Positions 8,319-18,736 of a stretch of DNA of 64,000 nt are shown here, in pieces. The translations under genes were made by a program, and so were the position numbers. The number at the start of each line of letters is the position of its first letter. Position 1 is the stretch's first letter. The DNA lies in NCBI RefSeq assembly GCF_000717715.1, contig NZ_JOAI01000033.1, positions 33,638 through 97,637 on the forward strand. Reading direction: 5' to 3'. The notes under the pieces are model-generated. The model saw only the letters and a list, made by a program, of their open reading frames with translations, searched no databases and was not told the DNA's origin. Source of the DNA: Streptomyces sp. NRRL B-24484. GTDB taxonomy: Bacteria; Actinomycetota; Actinomycetes; Streptomycetales; Streptomycetaceae.

Positions 8319-9683
8319 GTGGGTGATCTGGTCGACCGGCTGGTGTCGGGGCTCCCGGAGGCGGCGGTCGCCGTCGATCCGGACGTGGTCGCCGCGTACG
8401 CCCGCGACATGGCCGGGTTCTGCGAGGCCGGGTCGCCGGCCGTGGTGGTCTTCCCGGAGACCGTCGAGCAGGTGCAGCACGTGCTCCGCACCGCCACCGA
8501 ACTGCGGGTACCGGTGGTCCCGCAGGGCGCCCGCACCGGCCTGTCCGGCGGGGCGAACGCCGTGGACGGCTGCATCGTGCTGTCGATGGTGAAGATGAAC
8601 CGGATCCTGGAGATCGACCCGGTCGACCGGCTCGCCGTCGTCGAGCCGGGCGTGGTGAACGCCGAGCTCTCGCGGGCCGCCGCCGGTCACGGCCTCGCCT
8701 ATCCGCCGGACCCGTCCAGCTGGGAGTCCTGCACCATCGGCGGCAACATCGGCACCGGCGCCGGCGGCCTCTGCTGCGTGAAGTACGGCGTGACCGCCGA
8801 GTACGTGCTCGGCCTCGACGTGGTGCTGGCGGACGGCCGGCTGCTGAGCACCGGCCGCCGGACGGCCAAGGGCGTCGCCGGCTACGACCTGACCCGGCTG
8901 CTGGTCGGCTCCGAGGGCACCCTCGGGGTGGTGGTGCGCGCAGTGGTGGCGCTGCGGCCCGCCCCCGCCCCGCAGCTCGCGCTGGCGGCGGAGTTCCCCA
9001 GCACCGGGTCGGCGAGCGCCGCCGTCTGCGCGGTGATGGCGGGGGGCCACGTGCCCTCGCTGATGGAGCTGATGGACGCGACGACCGTCCGCGCGGTCAA
9101 CGCGATGGCCCGGATGGGGCTGCCGGAGTCGACCCGGGCACTGCTGCTGGTCGCCTTCGACGGCCCGGCGAAGGAGGCCGAGCTGGCCGAGGTGGCCCGG
9201 CTGTGCCGGGAGGCCGGCGCGAGCGAGGTCGTCCCGGCCGAGGACCAGGCCGAGTCGGACATGCTGCTGGAGGCCCGCCGGCTGTCGCTGCCCGCGATGG
9301 AGCGGCTCGGCACCACGATGATCGACGACGTGGCGGTGCCGCGCTCCCGGCTGGGCGAGATGCTGGACGGCGTCGCCGCGATCGCCGAACGCCACCGGCT
9401 GACGATCGGAGTGGTCAGCCACGCGGGGGACGGCAACACCCACCCGGTGGTGATCTTCGACTCCGCCGACCCGGACGAGACCGTCCGGGCCCGGGCCTCC
9501 TTCGACGAGATCATGGCGCTCGGACTGGAGCTCGGCGGCACGGTCACCGGCGAGCACGGCATCGGCCTGCTCAAGCGGGAGTGGCTGGCCCGCGAGATCG
9601 GTCCGGTCGGGCTGGAGCTCCAGCGGCAGATCAAGGCGGTCTTCGACCCGCTCGGCATCCTCAACCCGGGCAAGGCGCTCTGA
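8319..9683 (+). CDS. FAD-linked oxidase, glycolate/lactate oxidase GlcD type
   Basis: A 454-aa flavoprotein of the vanillyl-alcohol-oxidase superfamily. The FAD-binding part has VVVFPETVEQVQHVLR, PQGARTGLSGGAN and IGGNIGTGAGGLCCVKYG. The C-terminal oxidase domain ends with ISHAGDGN-type (VVSHAGDGNTHPVV), TVTGEHGIGLLK and ILNPGKAL, which are hallmark GlcD motifs. It likely oxidises a 2-hydroxy acid to a 2-keto acid. No GlcE/GlcF partners are adjacent, so it may work alone. The GTG at 8319 follows GGAGG by five bases. The open frame begins earlier at 8226. Confidence 0.88.
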   Translation: MGDLVDRLVSGLPEAAVAVDPDVVAAYARDMAGFCEAGSPAVVVFPETVEQVQHVLRTATELRVPVVPQGARTGLSGGANAVDGCIVLSMVKMNRILEIDPVDRLAVVEPGVVNAELSRAAAGHGLAYPPDPSSWESCTIGGNIGTGAGGLCCVKYGVTAEYVLGLDVVLADGRLLSTGRRTAKGVAGYDLTRLLVGSEGTLGVVVRAVVALRPAPAPQLALAAEFPSTGSASAAVCAVMAGGHVPSLMELMDATTVRAVNAMARMGLPESTRALLLVAFDGPAKEAELAEVARLCREAGASEVVPAEDQAESDMLLEARRLSLPAMERLGTTMIDDVAVPRSRLGEMLDGVAAIAERHRLTIGVVSHAGDGNTHPVVIFDSADPDETVRARASFDEIMALGLELGGTVTGEHGIGLLKREWLAREIGPVGLELQRQIKAVFDPLGILNPGKAL

Positions 9684-10069
9684 ACCCCGCCCGGCAGGGG
9701 CGTGCGGACGGTCCCGTGCGCCCCCGGCGGAGGCGGCAGCGCACGGCCTAGCTGCGGAAGTCCGACCCGACATCACGCTAAAGGGCGAAAAGGGTACGTC
9801 GAGCTATGCCTTTGTCGACTTGTTGCGGGAGTCTTCTCTCCGGCGGGCCCCGCCGACGATCAAGGCCACGGAGGACATGCATGGAGAGCTTCACCGCGCC
9901 GCACCGGACCTGCACCCCGGCGGCCGCCGCGGACTGAGCCGACACCCCGGACGGCCCGAGAACAACGGCCGCACCATCCGCCGGCGGGGGCGCCGAGCGG
10001 TGAGCGGCCGACAGGCGGCCGGGGGCACGGACACCAGGGCACGGAAAGGGTCTCCGCAGCCCGACGGGA
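9684..10069. other. intergenic stretch with one short ORF candidate
   Basis: This is the convergent gap between the oxidase and the EamA gene. The only structured item is an 18-codon plus-strand frame at 9881-9937, MESFTAPHRTCTPAAAAD. It is preceded by GGAGGA at a five-base spacing and by a 30-base AT-leaning stretch. Nothing downstream on the plus strand depends on it, so its status is uncertain. Confidence 0.35.
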
Positions 10070-10094
10070 GGGCGGTGCCGACACGGCACCGCCC
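10070..10094 (-). terminator. hairpin terminator after the EamA transporter
   Basis: GGGCGGTGCCG, ACA, CGGCACCGCCC: a perfect 11-base stem 28 bases beyond the minus-strand stop. Confidence 0.65.
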
Positions 10095-10122
10095 GCCCCT
10101 CGATCCGCCGACGGCCGCGCCG

Positions 10123-11217
10123 TCAGCGCCGCACCGTCAGCGTGGCCCCCACACTGGCCGCGACCACGCAGCCGATGCCGGCCAGCTGCACCCCGCCGAG
10201 CAGCTGCCCCAGCACGACCAGCCCGACCAGGGCGCTGACCGCCGGGTCCAGGCTCACCAGCACGCTGAACACCCGCTGCGGCATCCGCCGCAGGGCGGTC
10301 ATCTCCAGCGCGTACGGAACCACCGGGAAGAGCAGTGCCACCCCGCCGACCGCGAGCAGCACCAGGGCGGGCGACGGAGCGGCGGCGAGCCCGTGCCAGG
10401 CCGGAGCCGCACCGAAGGGCGCGACGGCCAGCGCGGCGACCGTGAAGGAGACGGCCAGCCCCTCGAAGCCCTTGAACACCGCGCCCACCTTGTCGGTGAA
10501 CAGGATGTACCCGGCGTAGCAGGCGGCCGCGCCGAAGGCGTAGCCGAGGCCGACCGGGTCGAGGGCCGCGCCGCCGGAGCCCTCGCCGAGCAGGGTGAGC
10601 AGCACCACGCCTCCCGCCGCGAGCAGCGCCCACAGCAGGTGGCTCGCCCGGCGGGAGAGGGCGATGGCCACGGCGAGCGGGCCGAGGAACTCGATGGTCG
10701 AGGCGGTGCCCATCGGCAGCCGGTCGGTCGCGCCCGCGAACAGCAGGGTCATCCCGGCGGAGGCGAAGCCGAGCAGCACGGCCGAGGCCAGGTCGCGCCG
10801 GCTGCGGCCGCGGAGCCGGGGCCGGGTGGCGGCGAGCAGGACCACCGCGGCCACGGCCAGCCGCAGGAAGGTGGCCCCGCCGACGCCGAGCACGCCGAAC
10901 AGCGACTTGGAGGAGGCGATGCCGAGCTGGCAGGTGACCATGGCCGCCACACAGAGCAGCGGCGCCGGGATCGATCCCAGGCGCCGCTGCGGGGTGGTGG
11001 TCCGTCCGGGACGGCCGGCCGGTGGCCGGTGCCGTTCGGCCCGGGTGGTGCCCGTGCCCCCGTCCGGGGGTGCAGCGGCGGCGGGGCCGCGTCGTCGCCA
11101 ACCACCGCGCTCGCCGGCGGGCTCGCCCTTGGGGGAGGGCGGCATGGCGAAGGCGTCGGCGACGGCGTCGCCGGTGGGAGCCGCGCGGAGCGGCTCGAAG
11201 GTGTTGGCAGCGGACAT
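10123..11217 (-). CDS. EamA/DMT-superfamily exporter (RhtA-like)
   Basis: A 364-aa membrane protein with an unusually long hydrophilic N terminus of about 95 residues, rich in Gly/Arg/Pro. Ten hydrophobic helices in two EamA repeats follow. The first repeat begins MVTCQLGIASSKSLFGVLG and the second contains AGYILFTDKVGAVF. The C-terminal MPQRVFSVLVSLDPAVSAL is typical of RhtA/YddG-like metabolite exporters. The substrate (amino acids or related) is not deducible. The start at 11217 has no clear ribosome site. A later start inside the hydrophilic tail cannot be excluded. Confidence 0.82.
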   Translation of the reverse strand: MSAANTFEPLRAAPTGDAVADAFAMPPSPKGEPAGERGGWRRRGPAAAAPPDGGTGTTRAERHRPPAGRPGRTTTPQRRLGSIPAPLLCVAAMVTCQLGIASSKSLFGVLGVGGATFLRLAVAAVVLLAATRPRLRGRSRRDLASAVLLGFASAGMTLLFAGATDRLPMGTASTIEFLGPLAVAIALSRRASHLLWALLAAGGVVLLTLLGEGSGGAALDPVGLGYAFGAAACYAGYILFTDKVGAVFKGFEGLAVSFTVAALAVAPFGAAPAWHGLAAAPSPALVLLAVGGVALLFPVVPYALEMTALRRMPQRVFSVLVSLDPAVSALVGLVVLGQLLGGVQLAGIGCVVAASVGATLTVRR

Positions 11218-11318
11218 GCCGCCGAGTCTGACGTAAGGAGTGACAAGGGTGCAAACCCGTTACCACTATGCGGGACGGGCCCACCGGTCGGGTGAATCGG
11301 CGGCCGGGCGGCGCGCGC

Positions 11319-11346
11319 CTGACGGACGGGTCCGACGATCCGTCAG
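11319..11346. promoter_or_regulatory. inverted repeat just upstream of the DUF1906 gene
   Basis: CTGACGGA and TCCGTCAG, perfect 8-base arms 12 bases apart, end 13 bases before the GTG start. The position suits an operator or leader hairpin. The arms match the palindrome core at 21217. Confidence 0.45.
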
Positions 11347-11358
11347 TACGACTGTGAA

Positions 11359-12264
11359 GTGCGCTCCTTGGGAACCGCCGCGCTGGCCGCGGCCACCTCC
11401 GTCCTGCTGCTCGGCACCGTCGGCGCCCCCGCGGCCTCCGCCGCGCCCGCCCCGGCGGCCCCGACCGCACCGCTCCCGGCCGCGCCGCGGCTGACCCGCA
11501 CCGTCCTCGCCGACCCGGCCGCCGACCCCGCCTCCGGCGCCCGGCTGCCTGCCGGCGAGCTCTACCAGGGCCCGGGCTTCGACGCGTGCACCGCACCGTC
11601 GCTCGCCACCATGCAGACCTGGTGGGACGACTCGCCGTACGGCGCGGTCGGCATCTACGTGAGCGGCTCCCAGCGCGGCTGCGCCCAGTCCCGGCTGACC
11701 GCCGACTGGGTGGCGCAGTCCCGCGAGATGGGCTGGCGCTTCGTCCCCACCCACGTCGGCCTGCAGGCGCCGTGCAGCACCAACGGCAGCAAGCCCCGGC
11801 ACATCGACCCCGCGCGGGCGGTCGCCCAGGGGCAGCAGGAGGCGGCCGAGGCCGTCACCGCGATGCGCGCCCTGGGCTTCGGCGACGGCAGCCCGGTCTA
11901 CCTCGACATCGAGGCCTACCCGGGCGGCGACAGCCGCTGCAGCCAGGCCGTGACCGACTTCGCCGTCGGATGGACGCAGGCCCTGCACGCCGCGGGCCAC
12001 CTGGCCGGCTTCTACTCCTCCGCCGAGTCCGGCATCGCCGACCTGGCCGCCGCGGCCCGGGCCGGCAGCTCCCCGCTGCCGGACGCCGTCTGGTACGCCC
12101 GCTGGGACGACCACGCCAACACCACCGACGGGGCCGGCGCCCTCAACCCCGACCTCTGGACCGACCACGGCCGGATCCACCAGCACCGCGGGAACGTCCA
12201 GGAGTCCTACGGCGGCAACGCCCTCACCGTCGACCGCGACGAGCTCGACTCGTTCGTCGGCTGA
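11359..12264 (+). CDS. secreted DUF1906 glycoside-hydrolase-like protein
   Basis: A 301-aa protein with a signal peptide (GTAALAAATSVLLLGTVGAP, then ASA) and a DUF1906 domain. This is a TIM-barrel fold related to GH25 lysozymes and the mycobacterial Rv2525c protein. Visible parts are the strand FDACTAPS, AVGIYVSGSQRGC, VYLDIEAYPGGD (with Asp and Glu at the hydrolase-like site) and AGFYSSAESGI. Four Cys residues suggest disulfides. The activity is unproven, with a cell-wall role likely. GTG 11359 is the only start after an in-frame stop at 11320. There is no Shine-Dalgarno, so the mRNA may be leaderless or controlled through the repeat at 11319-11346. Confidence 0.82.
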   Translation: MRSLGTAALAAATSVLLLGTVGAPAASAAPAPAAPTAPLPAAPRLTRTVLADPAADPASGARLPAGELYQGPGFDACTAPSLATMQTWWDDSPYGAVGIYVSGSQRGCAQSRLTADWVAQSREMGWRFVPTHVGLQAPCSTNGSKPRHIDPARAVAQGQQEAAEAVTAMRALGFGDGSPVYLDIEAYPGGDSRCSQAVTDFAVGWTQALHAAGHLAGFYSSAESGIADLAAAARAGSSPLPDAVWYARWDDHANTTDGAGALNPDLWTDHGRIHQHRGNVQESYGGNALTVDRDELDSFVG

Positions 12265-12283
12265 GGACGCCGTCCCGCCCGGC

Positions 12284-13042
12284 TCAGCCCCGGTACGGCG
12301 GGGTGATCCCCCAGTCCCAGTGCGGCACCGGAGCCTCGGGCAGCGGCGGCGGATTCGGCCCGGAGTAGAGCACCGCCATCCGGGTGCCCCACTCCAGGTA
12401 GTGCGCCAGCACCGCGCGGAACTCCGGGTCGTCCGGCAGCCCGACCTCGTCCGCGGTGTCGGTCAGCAGCGCGATCCACCTGCGGCGCTGCTCCTCGGTG
12501 ATCCCCCGGCCGAGGTGCCGGGAGGCCATGCGGCGGTGCCCGCCGTGCTCCGTGCTGTACCGCGGCGGCCCGCCGAACACCTCGCCCAGCCAGGCCGCGA
12601 CGTGCTGCGCGTGGGCCGGGTCCTTGCCGGCGAAGACCGGCGCCAGCAGCGCGTCCTCGTCCACCCGCTCGTAGAAGCGGGTGAACAGCCGCTCCAGTGC
12701 GGGCGCGCCGCCCGCCCAGGCGTAGAGCGTCGGGGTCGAGCCGCCGCGCCCGGCCACCGGCGTCGCCTCCTCCACCGACATCCCGGCCGGCTCCGCGTAC
12801 GGCGCGACCGCCTCGACGAGGGCCTCGCCCTCCCGGCCCTCCCAGAACGCCCGGCGTCCCTCGTCGGAGGTCCAGCGGATCCGCAGCCGGTAGCCGTCCG
12901 GATCGCCGGCCGAGCGCTCCAGCGCGTAGTCGACGCACTCCCCGGCGCCGCCGAGGCCGGCCACCGCCCGGCGGCAGGCGGCCTCGAAGGCGGCACGGTG
13001 CTGCGGCCCGGCGAGCCGGTACCGGATGTACTCGACGGTCAT
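12284..13042 (-). CDS. fusion of an ABM domain and a group II truncated haemoglobin
   Basis: A 252-aa two-domain protein. Residues 1-100 form an ABM-like barrel (MTVEYIRYRLAGPQHRAAFE ... RLRIRWTSDEGRRAFWEG). Residues 110-235 are a truncated haemoglobin: LFTRFYERVDEDALLAPVF (helix B with Tyr), GGPPRYSTEHGGHRRMASRH (distal loop and proximal His) and RRRWIALLTDTADEVGLP (Trp G8 of group II). A chimera of this kind has been described from S. avermitilis. A role in oxygen or NO chemistry feeding an oxygenase domain is plausible but unproven. No ribosome site is visible. It is convergent with the DUF1906 gene. Confidence 0.85.
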   Translation of the reverse strand: MTVEYIRYRLAGPQHRAAFEAACRRAVAGLGGAGECVDYALERSAGDPDGYRLRIRWTSDEGRRAFWEGREGEALVEAVAPYAEPAGMSVEEATPVAGRGGSTPTLYAWAGGAPALERLFTRFYERVDEDALLAPVFAGKDPAHAQHVAAWLGEVFGGPPRYSTEHGGHRRMASRHLGRGITEEQRRRWIALLTDTADEVGLPDDPEFRAVLAHYLEWGTRMAVLYSGPNPPPLPEAPVPHWDWGITPPYRG

Positions 13043-13231
13043 GGCACGACTGAAGCGCGGCCCGCCGCACGGGGCAACCGCGCCGCCGTCCGGCCGGCCC
13101 CGGAGACGCTGGTCTCAACTCCGCCACGGATGCTGACACCGGGCCCCGGCCGGGGAAAGAATCGGCACGTCAGCGGCGACTACTTGCGAGTCGGCGCCCG
13201 CGAGACCCACCACCGGTCAAGGAGGACCCGC

Positions 13232-14890
<1,659 letters not shown>

Positions 14891-14895
14891 CGGAC

Positions 14896-14974
14896 GGGCT
14901 CCTCTCCCCTCGCGGGAATACCCCCGGGGGGTATGTCGTTCCTCCCGGTGGAACCCGCGAGGGGAGAGGAGCCC
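14896..14974 (+). promoter_or_regulatory. 21-bp inverted repeat enclosing a CsoR-like palindrome and covering the DUF4396 ribosome site
   Basis: Arms 14896-14916 and 14954-14974 are perfect 21-base inverted copies. The right arm contains GGGGAGAGGAG, the only ribosome site for the ATG at 14980, so the hairpin would hide it. Between the arms lies ATACCCCCGGGGGGTAT (14918-14934), a palindrome of the TACCC...GGGTA type bound by copper-sensing CsoR repressors. The element may combine an operator, a translational switch and the upstream gene's terminator. No csoR gene is in the window. Confidence 0.75.
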
Positions 14975-14979
14975 GCACC

Positions 14980-15516
14980 ATGGAGCACCACCCGCACCAC
15001 ACCGCCGAGCACCATTCCACCGAGTACCACGAGCACCGGGAACACCCGCACCACGGGCACGGACAGCAGGCCGCCGACCGCGGATCCGGCTGGTCCACCG
15101 CCGTCCGGGCCACCCTGCACTGCCTCACCGGCTGTGCCGCCGGCGAGATCCTCGGCATGGTCGTCGGCACCGCCCTCGGCCTGCACAACGGCGCCACCGT
15201 CGTGCTCTCGGTCGCGCTGGCCTTCGTCCTCGGCTACGCCCTCACCATGTACGGCGTGCGCCGGGCCGGGCTGCCGCTCGGCGCGGCCCTGAAGGTCGCG
15301 CTCGCCGCCGACACCGTGTCGATCCTGGTCATGGAACTGATCGACAACACCGTCATGGTCACCGTCCCCGGCGCCATGGACGCCGGACTCGGCAGGCCGC
15401 TGTTCTGGGCGTCCCTGCTGCTCTCCCTGGTGATCGCCTTCGCCCTCACCGTGCCGGTCAACCACTGGCTGATCTCCCGCGGGCGGGGCCACGCGGCGGC
15501 CCACGCCCACCACTGA
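14980..15516 (+). CDS. His-rich DUF4396 membrane protein, probably metal-responsive
   Basis: A 178-aa protein. The first 33 residues are extraordinarily His-rich (MEHHPHHTAEHHSTEYHEH and on), and the last residues are AHAHH, so both ends could bind metal. Four hydrophobic helices follow, starting with the conserved DUF4396 motif LHCLTGCAAGEILGMVVG. Cys pairs in that helix could also hold metal. Copper or a related ion is inferred from the CsoR-like palindrome in its leader and the His tails. The transport or binding role is unproven. The ATG at 14980 is preceded by AGAGGAG within a hairpin arm. Confidence 0.82.
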   Translation: MEHHPHHTAEHHSTEYHEHREHPHHGHGQQAADRGSGWSTAVRATLHCLTGCAAGEILGMVVGTALGLHNGATVVLSVALAFVLGYALTMYGVRRAGLPLGAALKVALAADTVSILVMELIDNTVMVTVPGAMDAGLGRPLFWASLLLSLVIAFALTVPVNHWLISRGRGHAAAHAHH

Positions 15517-15523
15517 GCCGGCG

Positions 15524-18500
15524 TCAGCCGCCGGCGACCGTACCGGCCTCCGAGAGGGAGCCGATCCGGCCGAGCAGGTCGACGATCCGGGACTGCACGT
15601 CCTCGGTCGTCGACCGCTCGGCGAGGAACAGCACGGCCTCGCCCGTCCGCAGCCGCGGCAGGGCCTCCCGGTCCAGGCCGTCCGTGGTGTAGACGACCAG
15701 CGGGGTGCGGTGCAGCCGGTCGTTGGCGCGCAGCCAGTCCAGCAGCCCCAGCTGGCGGCGCTCGATCCGCTGCAGGTCCATCACCACCAGGTTCGGCTGG
15801 ACGCTGCTGGCCCGGGCCACCGCCTCGTTCTCGTCCGGGGCGTGCTCGACGTGCATGCCGCGCCGCTCCAGACTGGCGATCATCGCACCGGCGACGTCCG
15901 GGTCGGACTCCACCAGCAGCACCCGCGGGGCGTGGTTCTCGCTGTCCCGCGGAGCCAGCGCCCGCAGCAGCACCGCCGGGTCGGCACCGTACGCCGCGTC
16001 CCGGGCGGCCTGCCCGAGACCGGCCGTGACCAGCACCGGCACCCGCCGGTTCAGCGCGGCGGTGCGCAGCGACTCCAGCGCGGTGCGGGTGATCGGCCCG
16101 GTCAGCGGGTCGACGAACAGCGCCGCGGGGAAGCCCGACACCTGCGCGTCGACCTCCTCCCGGGAGCGCACGATCACCGGCCGGTAGCCGCGGTCCTGCA
16201 GTGCCTGCCTGGTGGAGGCGTCCGGCTCGGGCCACACCAGCAGCCGCCGCGGCCCGCCGTCGATCGCCGGCACCAGCACGGTCGGCTCGTCGGTGGGGAC
16301 GGGCGCCGCCCCGGCCGGGGCCAGCTCGGACAGCGGTCGGGGAGGTGTCCGCGGCTCCGGCGCGCTCGCGGCGGCCGGCTCCGCGGGCCGGGTCGGCGCG
16401 GGCAGCGCCGGCAGCTCCGGGGCCCCGGGCCGGTTGCCGTTCGCGACGGCCTCCGGCTGCGGGAAGGCACTCGGGAAGGCCGCGGCGAAGGCGTTCTGCA
16501 GCGGCCGCGGCGGGCTCAGCTCGCCGAGGCCGCTGCCGACCGGCTGCGGCTGCGCCGGGACGGGCACGGCGGGCTCGGGCACGGCGGGCCGGGCCGGTTC
16601 GAGTTCGGCACCCGGCGTCGGTGCGGCGGCGGCCGGCACCGGCAGGGCGTCCGGGGCGGGCTGCTGCGGCGCGGCGTCGGACGCGGCCGGCTCCGGCTCG
16701 GCCGGCACCGCCAGCCGGCGGCGGCGGCCGGTCGGCTGCACGGGCGGCGCGGCCACGGCGGGCGGACCGGCCGGCAGCGCGTTCTCCAGACCCGGGTAGA
16801 CCGGCAGGCCGGGCTCCGGCACCCCCGGCAGGGCGATGGCGCCGGCCGGGGTCTCGTCGGCCGCGGCCCGGCGGCGGCGCCGGGACGGCCGGGACTCCTC
16901 GCCGGACGCCGGCTCCGACGGGCCGTCAGCCGCCGGGCGGGCGGCCGCGTCCACAGGCACGCCGCCCGGCGGGGTGTCCCCCTCGGCGGCCGCGGCACGG
17001 CGCTCCGGTGCCTGCTCGACCGGGGCGACCGCCATCGGCCCGAGCGGGACCGGTCCGCTGCGGTCGTGGTCGGCGGGCTCCTGCCGGTTGCGTCCGGCCG
17101 GCTCGGCCGGGCCGTTCTCCCGCGGCTCGGCCGACCGGACCTCGGGGAGGTCCGGCAGCATCGCGGTGTCGGTCTCCTTGGGCACGCTCGGCCGGTCCGC
17201 CGCGCGCGCCGCCGCCGGGTCGAGCGGCAGCTCGACCACGTAGGTCGTCCCCGCGCCGCCGGGCAGCTCGTGCCGCTGCAGCACGCCGCCGTGGCGCTCG
17301 ACCGTGCCGCGCGCGATCGGCAGGTGGACGGGGCTGGAACGCCGGGCCGGACCGCGGACCTCGATCCGGGCGACCTCGCCGCGCTGCGCGGCCGCGACCA
17401 CCACCATCGGGGCCTCGCCGCCGACCGGGGGCAGGGCCGGCACGCCGAGGGTCGGCGACGCACCCGTCCCGGGCGCGTCCAGCGACGGCGTGATGCCGCT
17501 GACGTCCGCGACCAGGTGGGCGAGCGCGCGGGCCAGCCGCTCGCGGTCGGCGGTCACGTCGACGGCGGCCGCGTGCACCGAGTAGCGCACCCGCCCGGGG
17601 CCGACCAGCTCGCCGGCGTGCTCCACCGCACGCTGGACGACCGCGTCCAGCCCGACCGGCTTGCGCTTGAGCTGCTGCCGCCCGCTCTCCGCGGCGGTCT
17701 CGAAGGCCTGGTGGGCGAGCACGCCCTCGATCAGGGTGCCGAACCGGCGGCACTCGTCGGCGAGCCGGCGCAGCGTCCAGTTGGCCTCCGGCCACAGCTG
17801 CCCGGCCGGGTCCGCGGCGAGCGCGTCGATCCGGCGGTGCAGTGCGGTGAGGGCGTCGCCGAGCTCCGTCTCCAGGACGGCGGTGAGGTGCTCGTTGCGG
17901 GCGACGAGCGCGAGCTCCTTCGTCCGGTCGGTGAACGTCATCACCGCGCCGACCAGCTGGTCGCCGTCCCGGACGGGGGCGGTGGTGAGGTCGACGGTGA
18001 CCGGGGTGCCGTCCTTGCGCCACAGCACGGCGCCGCGCACCCGGTGCTTGCGCCCGGACAGCAGGGTGTCCATCAGGGCGGAGCTCTCCGCGGCGACCGG
18101 AGTGCCGTCCGCCTGGGAGTGCAGGACCAGCGGGTGCAGCTCCCGGCCGCCGAGCTCGCTGGCCCGGTAGTCGAGTATGTGCGCCGCCGCCGGGTTGACC
18201 AGGACCACCCGGCCGTCGAGGTCGACGCCCAGCACGCCCTCGGCCGCCGCCCGCAGGATCATCTCGGTCTGCTTGTGCTGCCGGCGCAGCTCCGCCTCGA
18301 CGCCGAGCCGGCCGGACAGGTCGCGGACGAGCAGCAGCAGCAGGTCCTGGCCCGAGCCCTCGCGGTACGGGTCGTAGGGGACGTAGCCGCGGCCCTCGCC
18401 GGCGGCGCCGTCGTCGGTGAAGTCGTTGCCGGACACCTCGACCGGGAAGGTCCCGCCGTCGGTGCGCCGGGCGGTCATCCGGACCGGCTTGTCCAGCCCC

Positions 18501-18736
18501 TCCGCCTCGGTCGTGGCCGGGCGCATCGAGCCGGGGATCCGGCTGGGGTCGAACTCGGGCAGGAGGTCCAGCACGCCCCGCCCGACCAACGAGGTGCCGG
18601 GGGCCTGCAGGGCCTCCACGGCGGCCTTGTTCGCGTCCACCACGGTGCCGTTGCTGTTCACCAGCAGCAGCGCGTCGGGCAGCGCATCGAGTATCGCGGC
18701 GAGGCGAGCAGCGCCTCGGGTCGGCCTGCTGCTCAC
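15524..18736 (-). CDS. PAS-domain protein with degenerate histidine-kinase core and C-terminal receiver-like domains
   Basis: A 1070-aa regulatory protein. Two PAS domains lie at about residues 1-110 (LPDALLLVNSNGTVVDANKA) and 150-280 (AAEGVLGVDLDGRVVLVNPA). The kinase-like core follows at 280-510. It has no SHELRTP-type His box. The N box is eroded (LAHLVADVSG), but a G2-like HLPIARGTVERHGG remains. About 300 low-complexity Pro/Ala residues come next. Two receiver-like folds end the protein: one with LLVWPEPD and LFVDPLTG, the other with VLLVESDPD and LVVMDLQ. The expected Lys is replaced in FLAERS. It probably senses and binds rather than phosphorylates. GTG 18736 follows GAGGAG. Confidence 0.85.
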   Translation of the reverse strand: MSSRPTRGAARLAAILDALPDALLLVNSNGTVVDANKAAVEALQAPGTSLVGRGVLDLLPEFDPSRIPGSMRPATTEAEGLDKPVRMTARRTDGGTFPVEVSGNDFTDDGAAGEGRGYVPYDPYREGSGQDLLLLLVRDLSGRLGVEAELRRQHKQTEMILRAAAEGVLGVDLDGRVVLVNPAAAHILDYRASELGGRELHPLVLHSQADGTPVAAESSALMDTLLSGRKHRVRGAVLWRKDGTPVTVDLTTAPVRDGDQLVGAVMTFTDRTKELALVARNEHLTAVLETELGDALTALHRRIDALAADPAGQLWPEANWTLRRLADECRRFGTLIEGVLAHQAFETAAESGRQQLKRKPVGLDAVVQRAVEHAGELVGPGRVRYSVHAAAVDVTADRERLARALAHLVADVSGITPSLDAPGTGASPTLGVPALPPVGGEAPMVVVAAAQRGEVARIEVRGPARRSSPVHLPIARGTVERHGGVLQRHELPGGAGTTYVVELPLDPAAARAADRPSVPKETDTAMLPDLPEVRSAEPRENGPAEPAGRNRQEPADHDRSGPVPLGPMAVAPVEQAPERRAAAAEGDTPPGGVPVDAAARPAADGPSEPASGEESRPSRRRRRAAADETPAGAIALPGVPEPGLPVYPGLENALPAGPPAVAAPPVQPTGRRRRLAVPAEPEPAASDAAPQQPAPDALPVPAAAAPTPGAELEPARPAVPEPAVPVPAQPQPVGSGLGELSPPRPLQNAFAAAFPSAFPQPEAVANGNRPGAPELPALPAPTRPAEPAAASAPEPRTPPRPLSELAPAGAAPVPTDEPTVLVPAIDGGPRRLLVWPEPDASTRQALQDRGYRPVIVRSREEVDAQVSGFPAALFVDPLTGPITRTALESLRTAALNRRVPVLVTAGLGQAARDAAYGADPAVLLRALAPRDSENHAPRVLLVESDPDVAGAMIASLERRGMHVEHAPDENEAVARASSVQPNLVVMDLQRIERRQLGLLDWLRANDRLHRTPLVVYTTDGLDREALPRLRTGEAVLFLAERSTTEDVQSRIVDLLGRIGSLSEAGTVAGG

